This document shows positions 25,692 to 34,214 of a stretch of DNA of 64,000 nt, piece after piece. How positions within the stretch are numbered: position 1 is the stretch's first letter; each line of letters begins with the position of its first letter. Under the pieces are notes generated by a model. That model was not told where the DNA came from. It made no database searches and saw only the letters and a program-made list of their open reading frames with translations. Origin of the DNA: Rhizobium lentis (GTDB lineage: Bacteria > Pseudomonadota > Alphaproteobacteria > Rhizobiales > Rhizobiaceae). The stretch covers positions 1,583,501 to 1,647,500 of the forward strand of contig NZ_CP071454.1 of NCBI RefSeq assembly GCF_017352135.1, written 5' to 3'. The translations under genes and the position numbers were made by a program.

Positions 25692-27266
25692 TCATTGTCC
25701 AAGTCCGGCAATGGCATGGGCGAAATCCTCGGCCTCGAACGGCTCCAGATCGTCGACACCCTCGCCGACACCGATGAAATAGACCGGCAGCTTGTGCTTG
25801 GCGGAGATCGCAACGAGAATGCCGCCCCGCGCCGTGCCATCGAGCTTGGTCATGATCAGCCCGTTGACACCCGCGACATTGCGGAAGATCTCGACCTGGC
25901 TCAGCGCATTCTGCCCGGTCGTGGCGTCGAGCGTCTGCAACACGGTATGCGGTGCGTCGGGATCGAGCTTGCCAAGCACGCGCACGATCTTCTCGAGCTC
26001 GGCCATCAGCTCAGCCTTGTTCTGCAAGCGGCCGGCGGTATCGACGATCAGCACGTCGCATTTTTTCGCCTTCGCCTGTTCGAAGGCGTCATAGGCAAGG
26101 CCGGCGGCATCGGCGCCGAGCTTGGTGCCGATGAATTCGGAATTGGTCCGCTCGGCCCAGATCTTCAGCTGCTCGATCGCCGCCGCACGGAACGTATCGC
26201 CGGCAGCCAGCATCACCTTCAGCCCGGCTCCGGAAAGCTTCGCCGCCAGCTTGCCGATCGTCGTCGTCTTGCCGGTGCCGTTGACGCCGACGACGAGGAT
26301 GACATGCGGCTTGTGCGAGAGATCGAGCTGCAGCGGCTTGGCGACCGGCTTCAGCACCTTGGCGATTTCGGAGGCCATGATCCGGCTGACATCCTCGCCG
26401 GTGACGTCCTTGCCGTAGCGCTCGGAAGCGAGCGTATCGGTGACGCGCAGCGCGGTTTCGACGCCGAGATCGGCCTGGATCAGCAGGTCTTCGAGATCCT
26501 GCAGCGTCTCGTCATCGAGCTTGCGCTTGGTGAAGAGCGCGGTGATCTGGCCAGTGAGCTGCGAGGAGGTGCGCGCCAGGCCGTTGCGCAGGCGCTGGAA
26601 CCAGCTGAGCTTCGGCTGCGGGGCGACGGCTTCGGGCTCGGCGACCTTCGGACCGGTGGCGAAACCTTTGGGAAGGATGGGAGAGCCGGTCTCCGCTTCT
26701 GCCGTGAGGCCATCCCCCTCTGCCCTGCCGGGCATCTCCCCCACAAGGGGGGAGATTGGCTGAGAGGACGAACCCAGCCCTGCGTTTTCCGTAGTCGGAA
26801 TCTCTTGCGCAAGCTTTTCGACGACGTCTTCGAGGTCATCCGGCTGTTCCGGCGCGTTGGGCTCCAAAAGATCTCCCCCCTTGTGGGGGAGATGTCCCGG
26901 AGAGACAGAGGGGGATATTTCCGCAACGATTTCGACGGGCGCCGGGATCTCGGACTGCACCTCGGCTGCCGCCTCAGCTTCCAGCAATGACAGCGGCACG
27001 ACGCCCATATCACTTAATTGGTCGGCGGCGGGCAGGATTGCGGATTCGACATCATCTTCAGCAACAGGTGCCTCCACCTCACCTGCACCGACATCCGCCG
27101 CCGGCCCGCCGGCTGTATCCATCTCTTCGGCCAGCACCGGATCTTCCGCAACCGGCAGATCCTCATCGCGCGAGCGCGGCTCGAGCTCCTTTTCCACGGA
27201 CTCAGGCACGGGCTCTTCAGCCGGCTTGCCGAAGGTGAAGACCTTTTTGATGAAACTGAGCGCCAT
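25692..27266 (-). CDS. ftsY: Signal recognition particle receptor FtsY
   Basis: SRP receptor GTPase that docks ribosome-Ffh complexes at the membrane. 524 residues: amphipathic N-terminus ([14 protein letters not shown]), a long acidic A domain to about residue 220, then the NG domain. G1 is '[10 protein letters not shown]' near 326-335, G2/insertion '[11 protein letters not shown]', G3 '[12 protein letters not shown]', G4 'TKLDG', and the closing 'GVGEGVDDL'. Odd: the A domain contains two segments (about residues 117-133 and 169-186) encoded by inverted copies of a dispersed palindromic repeat. It follows mtaB by 16 bases. Confidence 0.95.
   Translation of the reverse strand: MALSFIKKVFTFGKPAEEPVPESVEKELEPRSRDEDLPVAEDPVLAEEMDTAGGPAADVGAGEVEAPVAEDDVESAILPAADQLSDMGVVPLSLLEAEAAAEVQSEIPAPVEIVAEISPSVSPGHLPHKGGDLLEPNAPEQPDDLEDVVEKLAQEIPTTENAGLGSSSQPISPLVGEMPGRAEGDGLTAEAETGSPILPKGFATGPKVAEPEAVAPQPKLSWFQRLRNGLARTSSQLTGQITALFTKRKLDDETLQDLEDLLIQADLGVETALRVTDTLASERYGKDVTGEDVSRIMASEIAKVLKPVAKPLQLDLSHKPHVILVVGVNGTGKTTTIGKLAAKLSGAGLKVMLAAGDTFRAAAIEQLKIWAERTNSEFIGTKLGADAAGLAYDAFEQAKAKKCDVLIVDTAGRLQNKAELMAELEKIVRVLGKLDPDAPHTVLQTLDATTGQNALSQVEIFRNVAGVNGLIMTKLDGTARGGILVAISAKHKLPVYFIGVGEGVDDLEPFEAEDFAHAIAGLGQ
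26711..26760. repeat. Palindromic repeat inside ftsY, copy A
   Basis: Contains a perfect local hairpin, ATCTCCCCC / GGGGGAGAT-type, preceded by the tail CCCCCTCTGCCCTGC. It is read in frame on the minus strand as [16 protein letters not shown]. Its inverted partner lies at 26870-26919. The wording is that of a dispersed repeat common in rhizobial genomes (recognised, not searched). Confidence 0.75.
26870..26919. repeat. Palindromic repeat inside ftsY, copy B (inverted)
   Basis: In inverted orientation to copy A, with about 40 of 47 positions the same. It is read in frame on the minus strand as [16 protein letters not shown]. The opposite reading direction gives a different peptide from copy A, yet neither introduces a stop codon. 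Confidence 0.75.
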
Positions 27267-27282
27267 GAAGATTCCGTGAAAG

Positions 27283-28554
27283 TCAGGCCGCTGCGGCCGT
27301 CAATTGCATGTCGAGATGCTTGCCATTGTGGCCGGTGATCGTGGCCGGTACAAGTTCGCCGGGACGAAGGCCGGCGGCTGCGACCAGCGTGAAGTTTTCC
27401 GTATGCGCCAAGCCGTTGTTTTCGACAAGCAGCCATTGCCGCGTCCCGACCATTTGATCGAGATGGGATTGATGCAGCCCCTGTCCAGTGGCGCGCAGCC
27501 GCGCGGCGCGATCCTTGACGAGCGATCGGTCGAGCTGCGGCATCCGTGCTGCCGGCGTGCCGGGACGCGGGCTGTAAGGGAAGACATGCAGATGCGCGAT
27601 GCCGGCCTGTTCGGCGAGCCGCACGGCATTGGCAAACATCTCTTCCGTTTCGGTGGGAAAACCAGCGATCATATCGGCACCGAAACTCATTTCGGGGCGG
27701 AGCCGGCGCGCCTCCTCGATGAAACGCAGCGCATCGGCGCGTGAGTGCCGGCGCTTCATGCGCTTCAGGATCATGTCGTCGCCATGCTGCAGCGACAGAT
27801 GCAGATGCGGCATGAAGCGGGGCTCATCGGCGATGAGGTCCATCAGATGGGCGTCGGCCTCGATGCTGTCGATCGAGGAAAGTCTGAGGCGGCGGATATC
27901 GGGAAGCTGCTTCAGCAGCGTCTTCGCCAGAAGACCGAGCGTCGGCGTACCGGGCAGGTCACCGCCATAGCTGGTGGCATCGACCCCGGTCAGCACGATT
28001 TCGCAATAGCCGCTATCGACGAGCTTGCGGGCCTGGTCGACGACTGCGCCCATCGGCACGGAGCGGGAATTGCCGCGGCCATAGGGGATGATGCAGAAGG
28101 TGCAGCGGTGATCGCAGCCGTTCTGCACCTGGATGAAGGCGCGCACGTGGCCGTCAATATGCCTGACCATCTGCGGCGCCGTCGCCTTGACGCTCATGAT
28201 ATCGTTGACGCGGAGCTTCTCCTCGGCCGAAACGCCGAAATCCGGCAGGCTGCGATAGGAAGCACTCGCGAGCTTTTCTTCGTTGCCGAGCACCGCATCG
28301 ACTTCGGCCATGGCGGCAAAAGTCTCTTTTTCCGTCTGCGCGGCGCAGCCGGTGACGATGATGCGGGCATGCGGATTGTCGCGCCGCGCCCGGCGAATCG
28401 CCTGGCGGGCTTGGCGCACCGCTTCACCGGTCACCGCACAGGTATTGACCAGAATGGCGTTGTTGAGCCCGGCCTTTTCGGCCTGCGCCTTCATCACTTC
28501 GGATTCATATGTGTTGAGGCGGCAGCCGAAGGTAATGACCTCGATGCCGCTCAC
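27283..28554 (-). CDS. mtaB: tRNA (N6-threonylcarbamoyladenosine(37)-C2)-methylthiotransferase MtaB
   Basis: Radical-SAM enzyme converting t6A37 to ms2t6A in tRNAs reading ANN codons. 423 residues: N-terminal MTTase domain '[11 protein letters not shown]' with Cys ligands continuing at 'NTCAVTGEA' and 'GCAAQTE', radical-SAM motif '[15 protein letters not shown]', the substrate loop 'TGVDATSYG', and a C-terminal TRAM domain. The C-R-L-N variant of the first motif distinguishes MtaB from MiaB (C-Q-M-N). Its start overlaps the dapF stop (ATGA). Confidence 0.92.
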   Translation of the reverse strand: MSGIEVITFGCRLNTYESEVMKAQAEKAGLNNAILVNTCAVTGEAVRQARQAIRRARRDNPHARIIVTGCAAQTEKETFAAMAEVDAVLGNEEKLASASYRSLPDFGVSAEEKLRVNDIMSVKATAPQMVRHIDGHVRAFIQVQNGCDHRCTFCIIPYGRGNSRSVPMGAVVDQARKLVDSGYCEIVLTGVDATSYGGDLPGTPTLGLLAKTLLKQLPDIRRLRLSSIDSIEADAHLMDLIADEPRFMPHLHLSLQHGDDMILKRMKRRHSRADALRFIEEARRLRPEMSFGADMIAGFPTETEEMFANAVRLAEQAGIAHLHVFPYSPRPGTPAARMPQLDRSLVKDRAARLRATGQGLHQSHLDQMVGTRQWLLVENNGLAHTENFTLVAAAGLRPGELVPATITGHNGKHLDMQLTAAAA

Positions 28555-29456
28555 TGCGCCCCGGCCTCCCGGCTATCGTCGCGCGACCAGAGGCCGGTCG
28601 ACGGATCGAGCCGGCCCGACCACTCCCATTCGGCGGGACCGGTCATGATGACGTGACCATCGCGCTCGCGCCACTCGATCGAAAGTGTCGCCGGCGGCTT
28701 GGCGCTCGCCACATTGATCGTCACCTTGCGACCGGTGCGGCCGGTGCGCGCGGCACTGACGGCGGCCGAACAGGCGGCCGAGCCGCAGGCGAGCGTCAGA
28801 CCCGCGCCGCGCTCCCAGGTGCGCGTCGTCAATGAGGTCGGCGATGTCACCTGCGCCAGCGTGATATTGGCGCGCTCGGGAAACATCGGATGGTTTTCCA
28901 GCAGCGGCCCGAAACGGGCGAGATCGTAGGACATCACATCCTTGTCCACCCAGAAGATCGCATGCGGATTGCCCATCGACATGGCGGATGGCGAATGCAG
29001 CACGGGATTGTCGATCGGGCCGATCTGCAGCTCGATGCGGCTGGTATCGTGGAATTCTTCCGCCAGCGGAATCTTGTCCCAATCGAAGACCGGCCGGCCC
29101 ATATCGACGGAAATTGTTCCGTCCTCGTGCTCGACGGCGTTCAGGATTCCGGCGACCGTCTGGAAGGTGAAAGCCTTCCGGCCGGTCTCGGCGGCAAGGG
29201 CCTGCACGACGCAGCGCGTGCCGTTGCCGCAGGCCTGCGCCTTCGAGCCGTCGGAGTTCAGAATATCGATGAAAGCATCGGTGCCGTCGGCCTTCGGATC
29301 ATGAATGGCCATGATCTGGTCGAACTCGGTCTGCGGATCGGCATTGAGCGCGACCGCCGCCGCAGGCGTCACCTTGTCCGGCCGCCCTCGCATGTCGACG
29401 ACCAGGATCTTGTTGCCAAGCCCGTTCATCCTCGCGAATTCGACCGTTACGCTCAT
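28551..29456 (-). CDS. dapF: Diaminopimelate epimerase
   Basis: Converts LL- to meso-diaminopimelate for lysine and peptidoglycan synthesis. 301 residues, slightly longer than E. coli DapF. Two catalytic cysteines are visible: '[10 protein letters not shown]' and '[12 protein letters not shown]'. The N-terminal '[17 protein letters not shown]' and '[10 protein letters not shown]' are also family motifs. It heads the minus-strand run dapF-mtaB-ftsY, whose overlaps imply one transcript. Confidence 0.95.
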   Translation of the reverse strand: MSVTVEFARMNGLGNKILVVDMRGRPDKVTPAAAVALNADPQTEFDQIMAIHDPKADGTDAFIDILNSDGSKAQACGNGTRCVVQALAAETGRKAFTFQTVAGILNAVEHEDGTISVDMGRPVFDWDKIPLAEEFHDTSRIELQIGPIDNPVLHSPSAMSMGNPHAIFWVDKDVMSYDLARFGPLLENHPMFPERANITLAQVTSPTSLTTRTWERGAGLTLACGSAACSAAVSAARTGRTGRKVTINVASAKPPATLSIEWRERDGHVIMTGPAEWEWSGRLDPSTGLWSRDDSREAGAQ

Positions 29457-29563
29457 CGTATCATTCCGTCTGTGTTTCCGCTGTATATGGCGGAAATACG
29501 AGGGAATTACCAGTGGGTGAGTGCCATGCAGACGTTCCAGCCGGGTCGATGCCAGTTCGGCTT

Positions 29564-29767
29564 CTACCGCTGCGTGCCGTCCGAACTGAAAGATGCCGAA
29601 TGCGCCTCGACGATAGCGGCGGTGATGACCTTTCTCAGCTCGTAGACCAGCGAGCGGGACCGTTTGCGATCCAGATCCTGTGCCGCCTTTGCAAGACTAA
29701 GGCCTTCGTTGAGAACAATATGATGGGCCCGTGCCAGTGCCCAACTTTCAATATCAGGATTGATCAT
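29564..29767 (-). CDS. Small hypothetical protein
   Basis: 67-residue predicted soluble protein starting [22 protein letters not shown]. The middle, '[33 protein letters not shown]', reads as two helices with a helix-turn-helix-like spacing and a basic patch. No family is recognised. GAAG lies 8 bases upstream of the start. It is isolated between dapF and the ffh leader; coding status is uncertain because of its size, though the reading frame shows ordinary amino-acid composition rather than the Arg/Ser-rich look of shadow frames. Confidence 0.45.
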   Translation of the reverse strand: MINPDIESWALARAHHIVLNEGLSLAKAAQDLDRKRSRSLVYELRKVITAAIVEAHSASFSSDGTQR

Positions 29768-29962
29768 TCGATATCTTCGCCGGATGACCCGGCATCAAGG
29801 ATATTCACGAATCATTTTACAGGGATGCACATAAGTAGAAAGTAGAATCATAAGTGGAATATTTTGCAACTGGCCTTTATAGCGAACTTAGACGGCCAGG
29901 CGGAATTTTAACCGCGGCGCCCATGCCGAAGGCCCGCCATGCGGCCATCTGCCCGCATTCGC

Positions 29963-29991
29963 CTTGACTTTCCCGCCGCTTTCCTGTTTAT
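29963..29991 (+). promoter_or_regulatory. Candidate sigma-70 promoter upstream of ffh
   Basis: CTTGAC (29963-29968), 17 bases, then GTTTAT (29986-29991). The -35 element is an exact match to the rhizobial consensus. Predicted start near 29998. Confidence 0.6.
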
Positions 29992-29997
29992 CGCGCC

Positions 29998-30097
29998 CAA
30001 TCCGCGACGAGCCGCATGACTCCGAGCCGCCGACCGGGACTTCATGATCCCGGAGGTCAACACCCGACAGCGCGATGCGCCCTCGGGTGCTTTTTGG
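29998..30097 (+). ncRNA. Candidate ~100-nt structured RNA ahead of ffh
   Basis: Bounded by the promoter at 29963-29991 and a strong terminator at 30059-30097. It contains the hairpin CCGGGA / TCCCGG with an 8-base loop (about 30030-30055). This could be a free small RNA or an attenuated leader of ffh. It may correspond to a structured 'ffh' leader catalogued for alphaproteobacteria; I could not verify this. Confidence 0.5.
30059..30097 (+). terminator. Intrinsic terminator between the ffh promoter and ffh
   Basis: Arms CACCCGA and TCGGGTG enclose a 16-base loop that has its own GCGC pairing, and are followed by CTTTTT. It lies 80 bases upstream of the ffh start codon, so ffh expression must involve readthrough, antitermination or another promoter. 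Confidence 0.7.
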
Positions 30098-30179
30098 CTT
30101 TGCGTCTTGTTTTCGTCAAGGAAAAGAACGACGTTTCCGGGCATATCGAACCCGCCCGAAACGTATCAAGGAAGAGCCG

Positions 30180-31757
30180 ATGTTTGAAAACCTCCAGGAC
30201 CGTCTTGGATCCATTCTGAATGGACTGACAGGCCGTGGCGCGCTTTCGGAAGCCGATGTTTCCGCGGCGCTGCGCGAGGTTCGCCGCGCGTTGCTGGAGG
30301 CCGACGTCGCGCTCGACGTCGTGCGTTCCTTCACCGACCGCGTGCGTGAAAAAGCCGTCGGCGCCGAGATCCTGAAGTCGATCAAGCCCGGCCAGATGGT
30401 CGTCAAGATCGTGCATGACGAACTGATCGAGATGCTGGGCGGCGAAGGCGTCGGTATCGACCTGCATGCCCCGGCCCCGGTCGTGGTCATGATGGTCGGC
30501 CTGCAGGGCTCGGGCAAGACGACGACGACCGCCAAGATCGCCAATCGCCTGTCGGCGCGCGATAAGAAGAAGGTGCTGATGGCGTCGCTCGACACGCGCC
30601 GTCCGGCAGCCCAGGAGCAGCTTCGCCAGCTCGGCGCACAGACCAATATCGACACGCTTCCGATCATCGCGGGCCAGTCGCCGACCGATATCGCAGCCCG
30701 CGCCGTGCAGGCGGCCAGGCTCGGCGGCCATGACGTCGTCATCCTCGATACCGCCGGCCGCACCCATATCGACGAGCCCTTGATGGTCGAGATGGCCGAC
30801 ATCAAGAAGCGCTCGAACCCGCATGAAATCCTGCTGGTCGCCGATAGCCTCACCGGCCAGGACGCCGTCAACCTCGCCCGCAACTTCGACGAACGTGTCG
30901 GCATCACCGGCCTCGTGCTGACCCGTATGGACGGCGACGGGCGCGGCGGTGCGGCCCTTTCGATGCGCGCCGTCACCGGCAAGCCGATCAAGCTGATCGG
31001 CGTCGGCGAGAAGATGAGCGAGCTCGAGGAATTCCATCCCCGCCGCATCGCCGACCGCATCCTCGGCATGGGTGACATCGTCTCGCTCGTCGAGCGCGCG
31101 GCCGAAAACATCGACGCCGAGAAGGCGGCTGCCATGGCCGCCAAGATGGCCAAGGGCAAGTTCGATCTCGACGACCTCGCCGACCAGCTGCGCCAGATGC
31201 AGAAGATGGGCGGCATGGGCGGCATCATGGGCATGATGCCCGGCATGGCCGGCATGAAGGACAAGATGGCCGCAGCCGGCCTCGACGACAAGCTTTTCGG
31301 CCGCCAGATCGCCATCATCCAGTCGATGACCAAGGCCGAGCGCGCCAATCCCGACCTGCTCAAGCATTCGCGCAAGAAGCGCATCGCCGCCGGTTCCGGC
31401 ACCGATGCCGCCGCCATCAACAAGCTTTTAAAGATGCACCGCCAGATGGCGGACATGATGAAAATGATGGGCGGCAAGGGCAAAGGCGGCCTGATGAAGC
31501 AGATGATGGGCGGCCTTGCCGGCAAGATGGGGCTTGGCGGCGGCATGGGTGGCGGCATGCCCGATCTCTCGAATATCGACCCCCGTCAGCTCGAAGCGCT
31601 GCAGAAGCAGGCGGAAGCGGCGGGACTTGGAAAGCCGGGTGGGGGTATGCCCGGTCTCGGCGGCCTGCCGGGTGGTTTGCCGGGCCTCGGCGGGGCGAAG
31701 CTGCCGGGCCTTGGCGGTGGTTTCCCGGGATTGCCCGGATTGCCGAAGAAGAAGTGA
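30180..31757 (+). CDS. ffh: Signal recognition particle protein Ffh
   Basis: SRP54 GTPase that binds signal peptides on ribosomes and delivers them to FtsY. 525 residues: N domain, G domain with G1 'GLQGSGKTTT' near 107-115, 'DTRRPAAQEQL', 'ILDTAGR', 'TRMDGDGRGG', then the Met-rich M domain beginning about 'GDIVSLVERA'. The M domain carries 'MGGMGGIMGMMPGMAGM'. After about residue 480 it ends in an unusually Gly/Pro/Leu-rich tail of repeated PGLGG units finishing PKKK. The start MFENLQD is the family N-terminus. It heads the ffh-chorismate mutase-rpsP-rimM-trmD run. Confidence 0.95.
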   Translation: MFENLQDRLGSILNGLTGRGALSEADVSAALREVRRALLEADVALDVVRSFTDRVREKAVGAEILKSIKPGQMVVKIVHDELIEMLGGEGVGIDLHAPAPVVVMMVGLQGSGKTTTTAKIANRLSARDKKKVLMASLDTRRPAAQEQLRQLGAQTNIDTLPIIAGQSPTDIAARAVQAARLGGHDVVILDTAGRTHIDEPLMVEMADIKKRSNPHEILLVADSLTGQDAVNLARNFDERVGITGLVLTRMDGDGRGGAALSMRAVTGKPIKLIGVGEKMSELEEFHPRRIADRILGMGDIVSLVERAAENIDAEKAAAMAAKMAKGKFDLDDLADQLRQMQKMGGMGGIMGMMPGMAGMKDKMAAAGLDDKLFGRQIAIIQSMTKAERANPDLLKHSRKKRIAAGSGTDAAAINKLLKMHRQMADMMKMMGGKGKGGLMKQMMGGLAGKMGLGGGMGGGMPDLSNIDPRQLEALQKQAEAAGLGKPGGGMPGLGGLPGGLPGLGGAKLPGLGGGFPGLPGLPKKK

Positions 31758-31773
31758 AAGGATCGCTTGCCCC

Positions 31774-32094
31774 ATGATTGATCCAAACGTCAAAGCCCAG
31801 CTCACGAGCTATCGTCAGTCGATCGACAATATCGATGCCGCTCTCGTGCACATGCTGGCCGAACGCTTCCGCTGCACCAAAGAGGTCGGCGTGCTGAAGG
31901 CCAAATACAATCTGCCGCCGGCCGACCCGGCGCGCGAGGAATACCAGATCGAACGCCTTCGCCAGCTGGCGAAAGCCGCCAATCTGGACCCGGATTTCGC
32001 CGAGAAGTTCCTGAACTTCGTTATCAAGGAAGTCATCCGGCATCATGAGCAGATCGCTGCGGACCACGCTGAGCAGAACGCCGCAGCCCGATAA
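31774..32094 (+). CDS. Chorismate mutase (AroQ class)
   Basis: Converts chorismate to prephenate for phenylalanine and tyrosine synthesis. 106 residues, all-helical AroQ-alpha type: 'YRQSIDNIDAALVHMLAERFRCTKEVGVLKAKYNLPPADPAREEYQIERLRQLAKAA' shows the conserved Arg, Asp-x-x-Asp/Leu, Lys-x-x and Arg-E-x-Q/I positions of the active-site helices. It begins 16 bases after ffh and ends 48 bases before rpsP. The ffh-chorismate mutase-rpsP linkage is frequent in Rhizobiales, a positional rather than functional association. Confidence 0.87.
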   Translation: MIDPNVKAQLTSYRQSIDNIDAALVHMLAERFRCTKEVGVLKAKYNLPPADPAREEYQIERLRQLAKAANLDPDFAEKFLNFVIKEVIRHHEQIAADHAEQNAAAR

Positions 32095-32142
32095 CCCTAC
32101 CGCCTCACGAAGCGGTCAAGAAAAGCCTAAGGAGTAAAGAAC

Positions 32143-32514
32143 ATGGCACTGAAAATTCGTCTCGCCCGCGGTGGCTCCAAGAAGCGTCCGTACTACCACG
32201 TCGTTCTCGCCGATGCGCGCAGCCCGCGTGACGGCCGCTTCCTCGAAAACCTCGGCTCCTGGAACCCGATGCTCGCCAAGGATGACGAGAAGCGCGTTCA
32301 GCTGAACGGCGAGCGCATCAAGCACTGGCTCGACAACGGCGCCCAGCCGACCGACCGCGTTCTGCGCTTCCTCGACGAAGCCGGCATTGCCAAGCGCGAA
32401 GCCAAGAACAATCCGGTCAAGGCAAAGCCCGGCAAGCGCGCTCAGGAACGCGCCGCCGAAAAGGCCCAGAAGGTCGCCGACGCCGCCGCTGCTGCTGCAG
32501 ACGCCGCGGAATAA
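32143..32514 (+). CDS. rpsP: 30S ribosomal protein S16
   Basis: 123 residues. The N-terminal 80 residues are the conserved S16 core ('[42 protein letters not shown]'), and '[19 protein letters not shown]' closes the domain. The last ~35 residues are a Lys/Ala-rich extension typical of alphaproteobacterial S16. AAGGAG stands 10 bases upstream. A terminator-like hairpin separates it from rimM. Confidence 0.95.
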   Translation: MALKIRLARGGSKKRPYYHVVLADARSPRDGRFLENLGSWNPMLAKDDEKRVQLNGERIKHWLDNGAQPTDRVLRFLDEAGIAKREAKNNPVKAKPGKRAQERAAEKAQKVADAAAAAADAAE

Positions 32515-32535
32515 TCGGAACCTTCCCTTATCAAG

Positions 32536-32570
32536 CGGGCGGCATGGCGACATGCCGCCCGTTTTCGTTT
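32536..32570 (+). terminator. Terminator-like hairpin between rpsP and rimM
   Basis: Perfect 11-bp stem CGGGCGGCATG / CATGCCGCCCG with a GCGA tetraloop, followed by TTTTCGTTT. It probably reduces transcription into rimM-trmD relative to rpsP. Confidence 0.8.
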
Positions 32571-32630
32571 CCAATCGCCCGCACTTCGTTTTATGAGAGG
32601 CCTGTCTTTCGGCTTCACATGAAGGAACCC

Positions 32631-33194
32631 ATGACAAAGCTTGAAAACCCCGTTCTGATGGCGACGATCGGCGGCGCGCAGGGCCTGCGCGGTGAAGTGC
32701 GTGCCAAGGCCTATACCGCCGATCCGACCGCCCTCGGCGACTACGGCAAGCTGCACAGCATGGACGGACGCAGCTTCGAAGTCCTCGAGATCCGCGAGAT
32801 GAAGAATATGGTCGCCGTCCGCTTCCGCGGCATCAACGACCGCAATGCCGCTGAAGCGCTGAATGGGTTGGAACTCTATATCGAGCGCGAGAACCTGCCG
32901 GACGAGGAATTGGAGGACGACGAGTTCTACTATGCCGATCTGGAAGGGCTGGAAGCGCGCGACGACAAGGGGGTCAGCTACGGCACGGTTACCGGCGTTT
33001 TCGATTTCGGCGCTGGCGATCTCCTGGAGCTCAAAGGCCCCGGCAAGCGCCCGGTGCTTATCCCCTTCTCGGAAGCCTCGGTGTTGGAGATCGACCTCGA
33101 AGCCGGCACGTTACTGATCGATCCGCTTGCGGCGGGATTGATCGATGATCCCGAGCCTCCAAAGTTCACGCCGAACAAGGCGAAGAAGAAGTGA
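32631..33194 (+). CDS. rimM: Ribosome maturation factor RimM
   Basis: Binds S19 and the 30S head during 16S processing. 187 residues: N-terminal beta-barrel '[27 protein letters not shown]' and C-terminal PRC-barrel domain '[16 protein letters not shown] ... [17 protein letters not shown]'. The start MTKLENP at 32631 is preferred because AGGA stands 5 to 8 bases upstream; an in-frame ATG at 32619 would overlap that site. It lies 4 bases before trmD. Confidence 0.93.
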   Translation: MTKLENPVLMATIGGAQGLRGEVRAKAYTADPTALGDYGKLHSMDGRSFEVLEIREMKNMVAVRFRGINDRNAAEALNGLELYIERENLPDEELEDDEFYYADLEGLEARDDKGVSYGTVTGVFDFGAGDLLELKGPGKRPVLIPFSEASVLEIDLEAGTLLIDPLAAGLIDDPEPPKFTPNKAKKK

Positions 33195-33198
33195 CGCC

Positions 33199-33903
33199 AT
33201 GGCCTTCCGGGCGAGCGTACTGACACTCTATCCGGAGATGTTTCCGGGACATCTGGGCTTCTCGCTCGCCGCCAAGGCGATGGAGCGGGGGCAATGGTCG
33301 CTGGACACAGTCCAGATTCGCGATTTCGCAACCGACAAGCACCGAACCGTCGATGACACCCCGGCTGGCGGAGGCGCCGGCATGGTGCTGAAGCCCGACA
33401 TTCTCGCCCGCGCGATCGACAGCGCCTCGGAAAACGACACGCGGCCGCGCCTGCTGATGAGCCCGCGCGGGCGGCCGTTGACGCAGGAGCGTGTACGCGA
33501 GCTTGCATCGGGCGAGGGCGTCATCATCGTCTGTGGCCGTTTTGAGGGCGTCGACCAGCGCGTCATTGAGGCGCGCGGGCTGGAAGAAGTCTCGATCGGC
33601 GACTACGTGCTATCGGGCGGCGAACCAGCTGCATTGATCCTGCTCGACGCGATCATCCGCATCCTGCCCGGCGTCATGGGCAACGATCTCTCGGGCCTGC
33701 ATGAAAGCTTCGAAGGCGGACTGCTGGAACATCCCCATTACACCCGGCCGCAGGAGTGGGAAGGCCGAGAAATCCCGTCGATCCTCACCTCGGGCAACCA
33801 TGGTGCCATCGAGAAATGGCGTCATCAGGAGGCAGTGCGGCTGACCCGCGAGCGGCGCCCGGATCTGCTGGAAAAGGCCAACGCATCGACCCGAAAAACG
33901 TAA
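33199..33903 (+). CDS. trmD: tRNA (guanine-N1)-37 methyltransferase TrmD
   Basis: SPOUT methyltransferase forming m1G37 to prevent frameshifting. 234 residues: '[37 protein letters not shown]', '[16 protein letters not shown]', the knot '[14 protein letters not shown]' and '[30 protein letters not shown]' that binds SAM, and C-terminal 'PHYTRPQEW'. It begins 4 bases after rimM. rplS follows after an unusually long 311-base leader rather than immediately. Confidence 0.94.
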   Translation: MAFRASVLTLYPEMFPGHLGFSLAAKAMERGQWSLDTVQIRDFATDKHRTVDDTPAGGGAGMVLKPDILARAIDSASENDTRPRLLMSPRGRPLTQERVRELASGEGVIIVCGRFEGVDQRVIEARGLEEVSIGDYVLSGGEPAALILLDAIIRILPGVMGNDLSGLHESFEGGLLEHPHYTRPQEWEGREIPSILTSGNHGAIEKWRHQEAVRLTRERRPDLLEKANASTRKT

Positions 33904-33940
33904 TCGATGTTCGGAAAGTACGATGCGTGGATTCAAAGTG

Positions 33941-33984
33941 TTACAGCGTCCTTTCGCGCATCGAAAAGATGCGCGGCGCTGTAA
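33941..33984. repeat. RIME-like palindrome downstream of trmD
   Basis: Outer arms TTACAGCG (33941-33948) and CGCTGTAA (33977-33984), inner arms CGCGCATC (33955-33962) and GATGCGCG (33968-33975), and a one-sided bulge. I recognise the wording (ACAGCGTCCTTT ... GCGCTGT) as one half of a very frequent Rhizobium repeat; the other half resembles the element at 63571-63617. Confidence 0.7.
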
Positions 33985-34082
33985 AGCTGAGAAAAACAGC
34001 TGATTCCGCCGGCCCTTTCACAAAAATGTCGTGCGAGGGATGACAAGCTGCAGGCTTTGGTGTATTGGCGCACGCGGAAATG

Positions 34083-34160
34083 GGGTTAGCCCCGTCTGCC
34101 AGCAAACAAAGAATGGCGAATCCGCTCCCGCCCGCAAGGGCAAAATCCTGAGGCTAACCC
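34083..34160 (+). promoter_or_regulatory. Structured leader of rplS
   Basis: Perfect 9-bp inverted repeat GGGTTAGCC (34083-34091) and GGCTAACCC (34152-34160) enclosing 60 bases, 54 bases before the rplS start. GGGG / CCCC next to the left arm offers a competing hairpin (34082-34093). This is a candidate ribosomal-protein leader. Confidence 0.5.
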
Positions 34161-34214
34161 AAGGGATCAGTGTCGAGCGCTCTGGCTGTTTCAGAAGAAC
34201 CAAAGGTTAAGACG

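Larger units (their letters stand above)
29768..30179. other. Region upstream of ffh
   Basis: 412 bases without a supported protein gene. The first ~140 bases are AT-rich; then a housekeeping-type promoter (29963-29991), a structured RNA segment and an intrinsic terminator (30059-30097) follow, before the ffh ribosome-binding site. The SRP RNA apical-loop signature (GGAAGCAGCC) was looked for and is absent. Confidence 0.6.
33904..34214. other. Leader region between trmD and rplS
   Basis: 311 bases without a gene. It holds a RIME-type palindrome (33941-33984) and a long-range inverted repeat (34083-34160) close to rplS. Confidence 0.6.

Noticed and set aside
28890..29645. 251-codon plus-strand frame antisense to dapF
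   Set aside because: Opposite strand of a well-supported epimerase gene; no motif or upstream signal.
29900..30180. 4.5S SRP RNA gene next to ffh
   Set aside because: The conserved GGAAGCAGCC apical loop and symmetric loop are missing, so the structured RNA seen here is something else.
30116..31558. 480-codon minus-strand frame antisense to ffh
   Set aside because: Ser/Pro/Arg-rich translation of the opposite strand of a certain gene.
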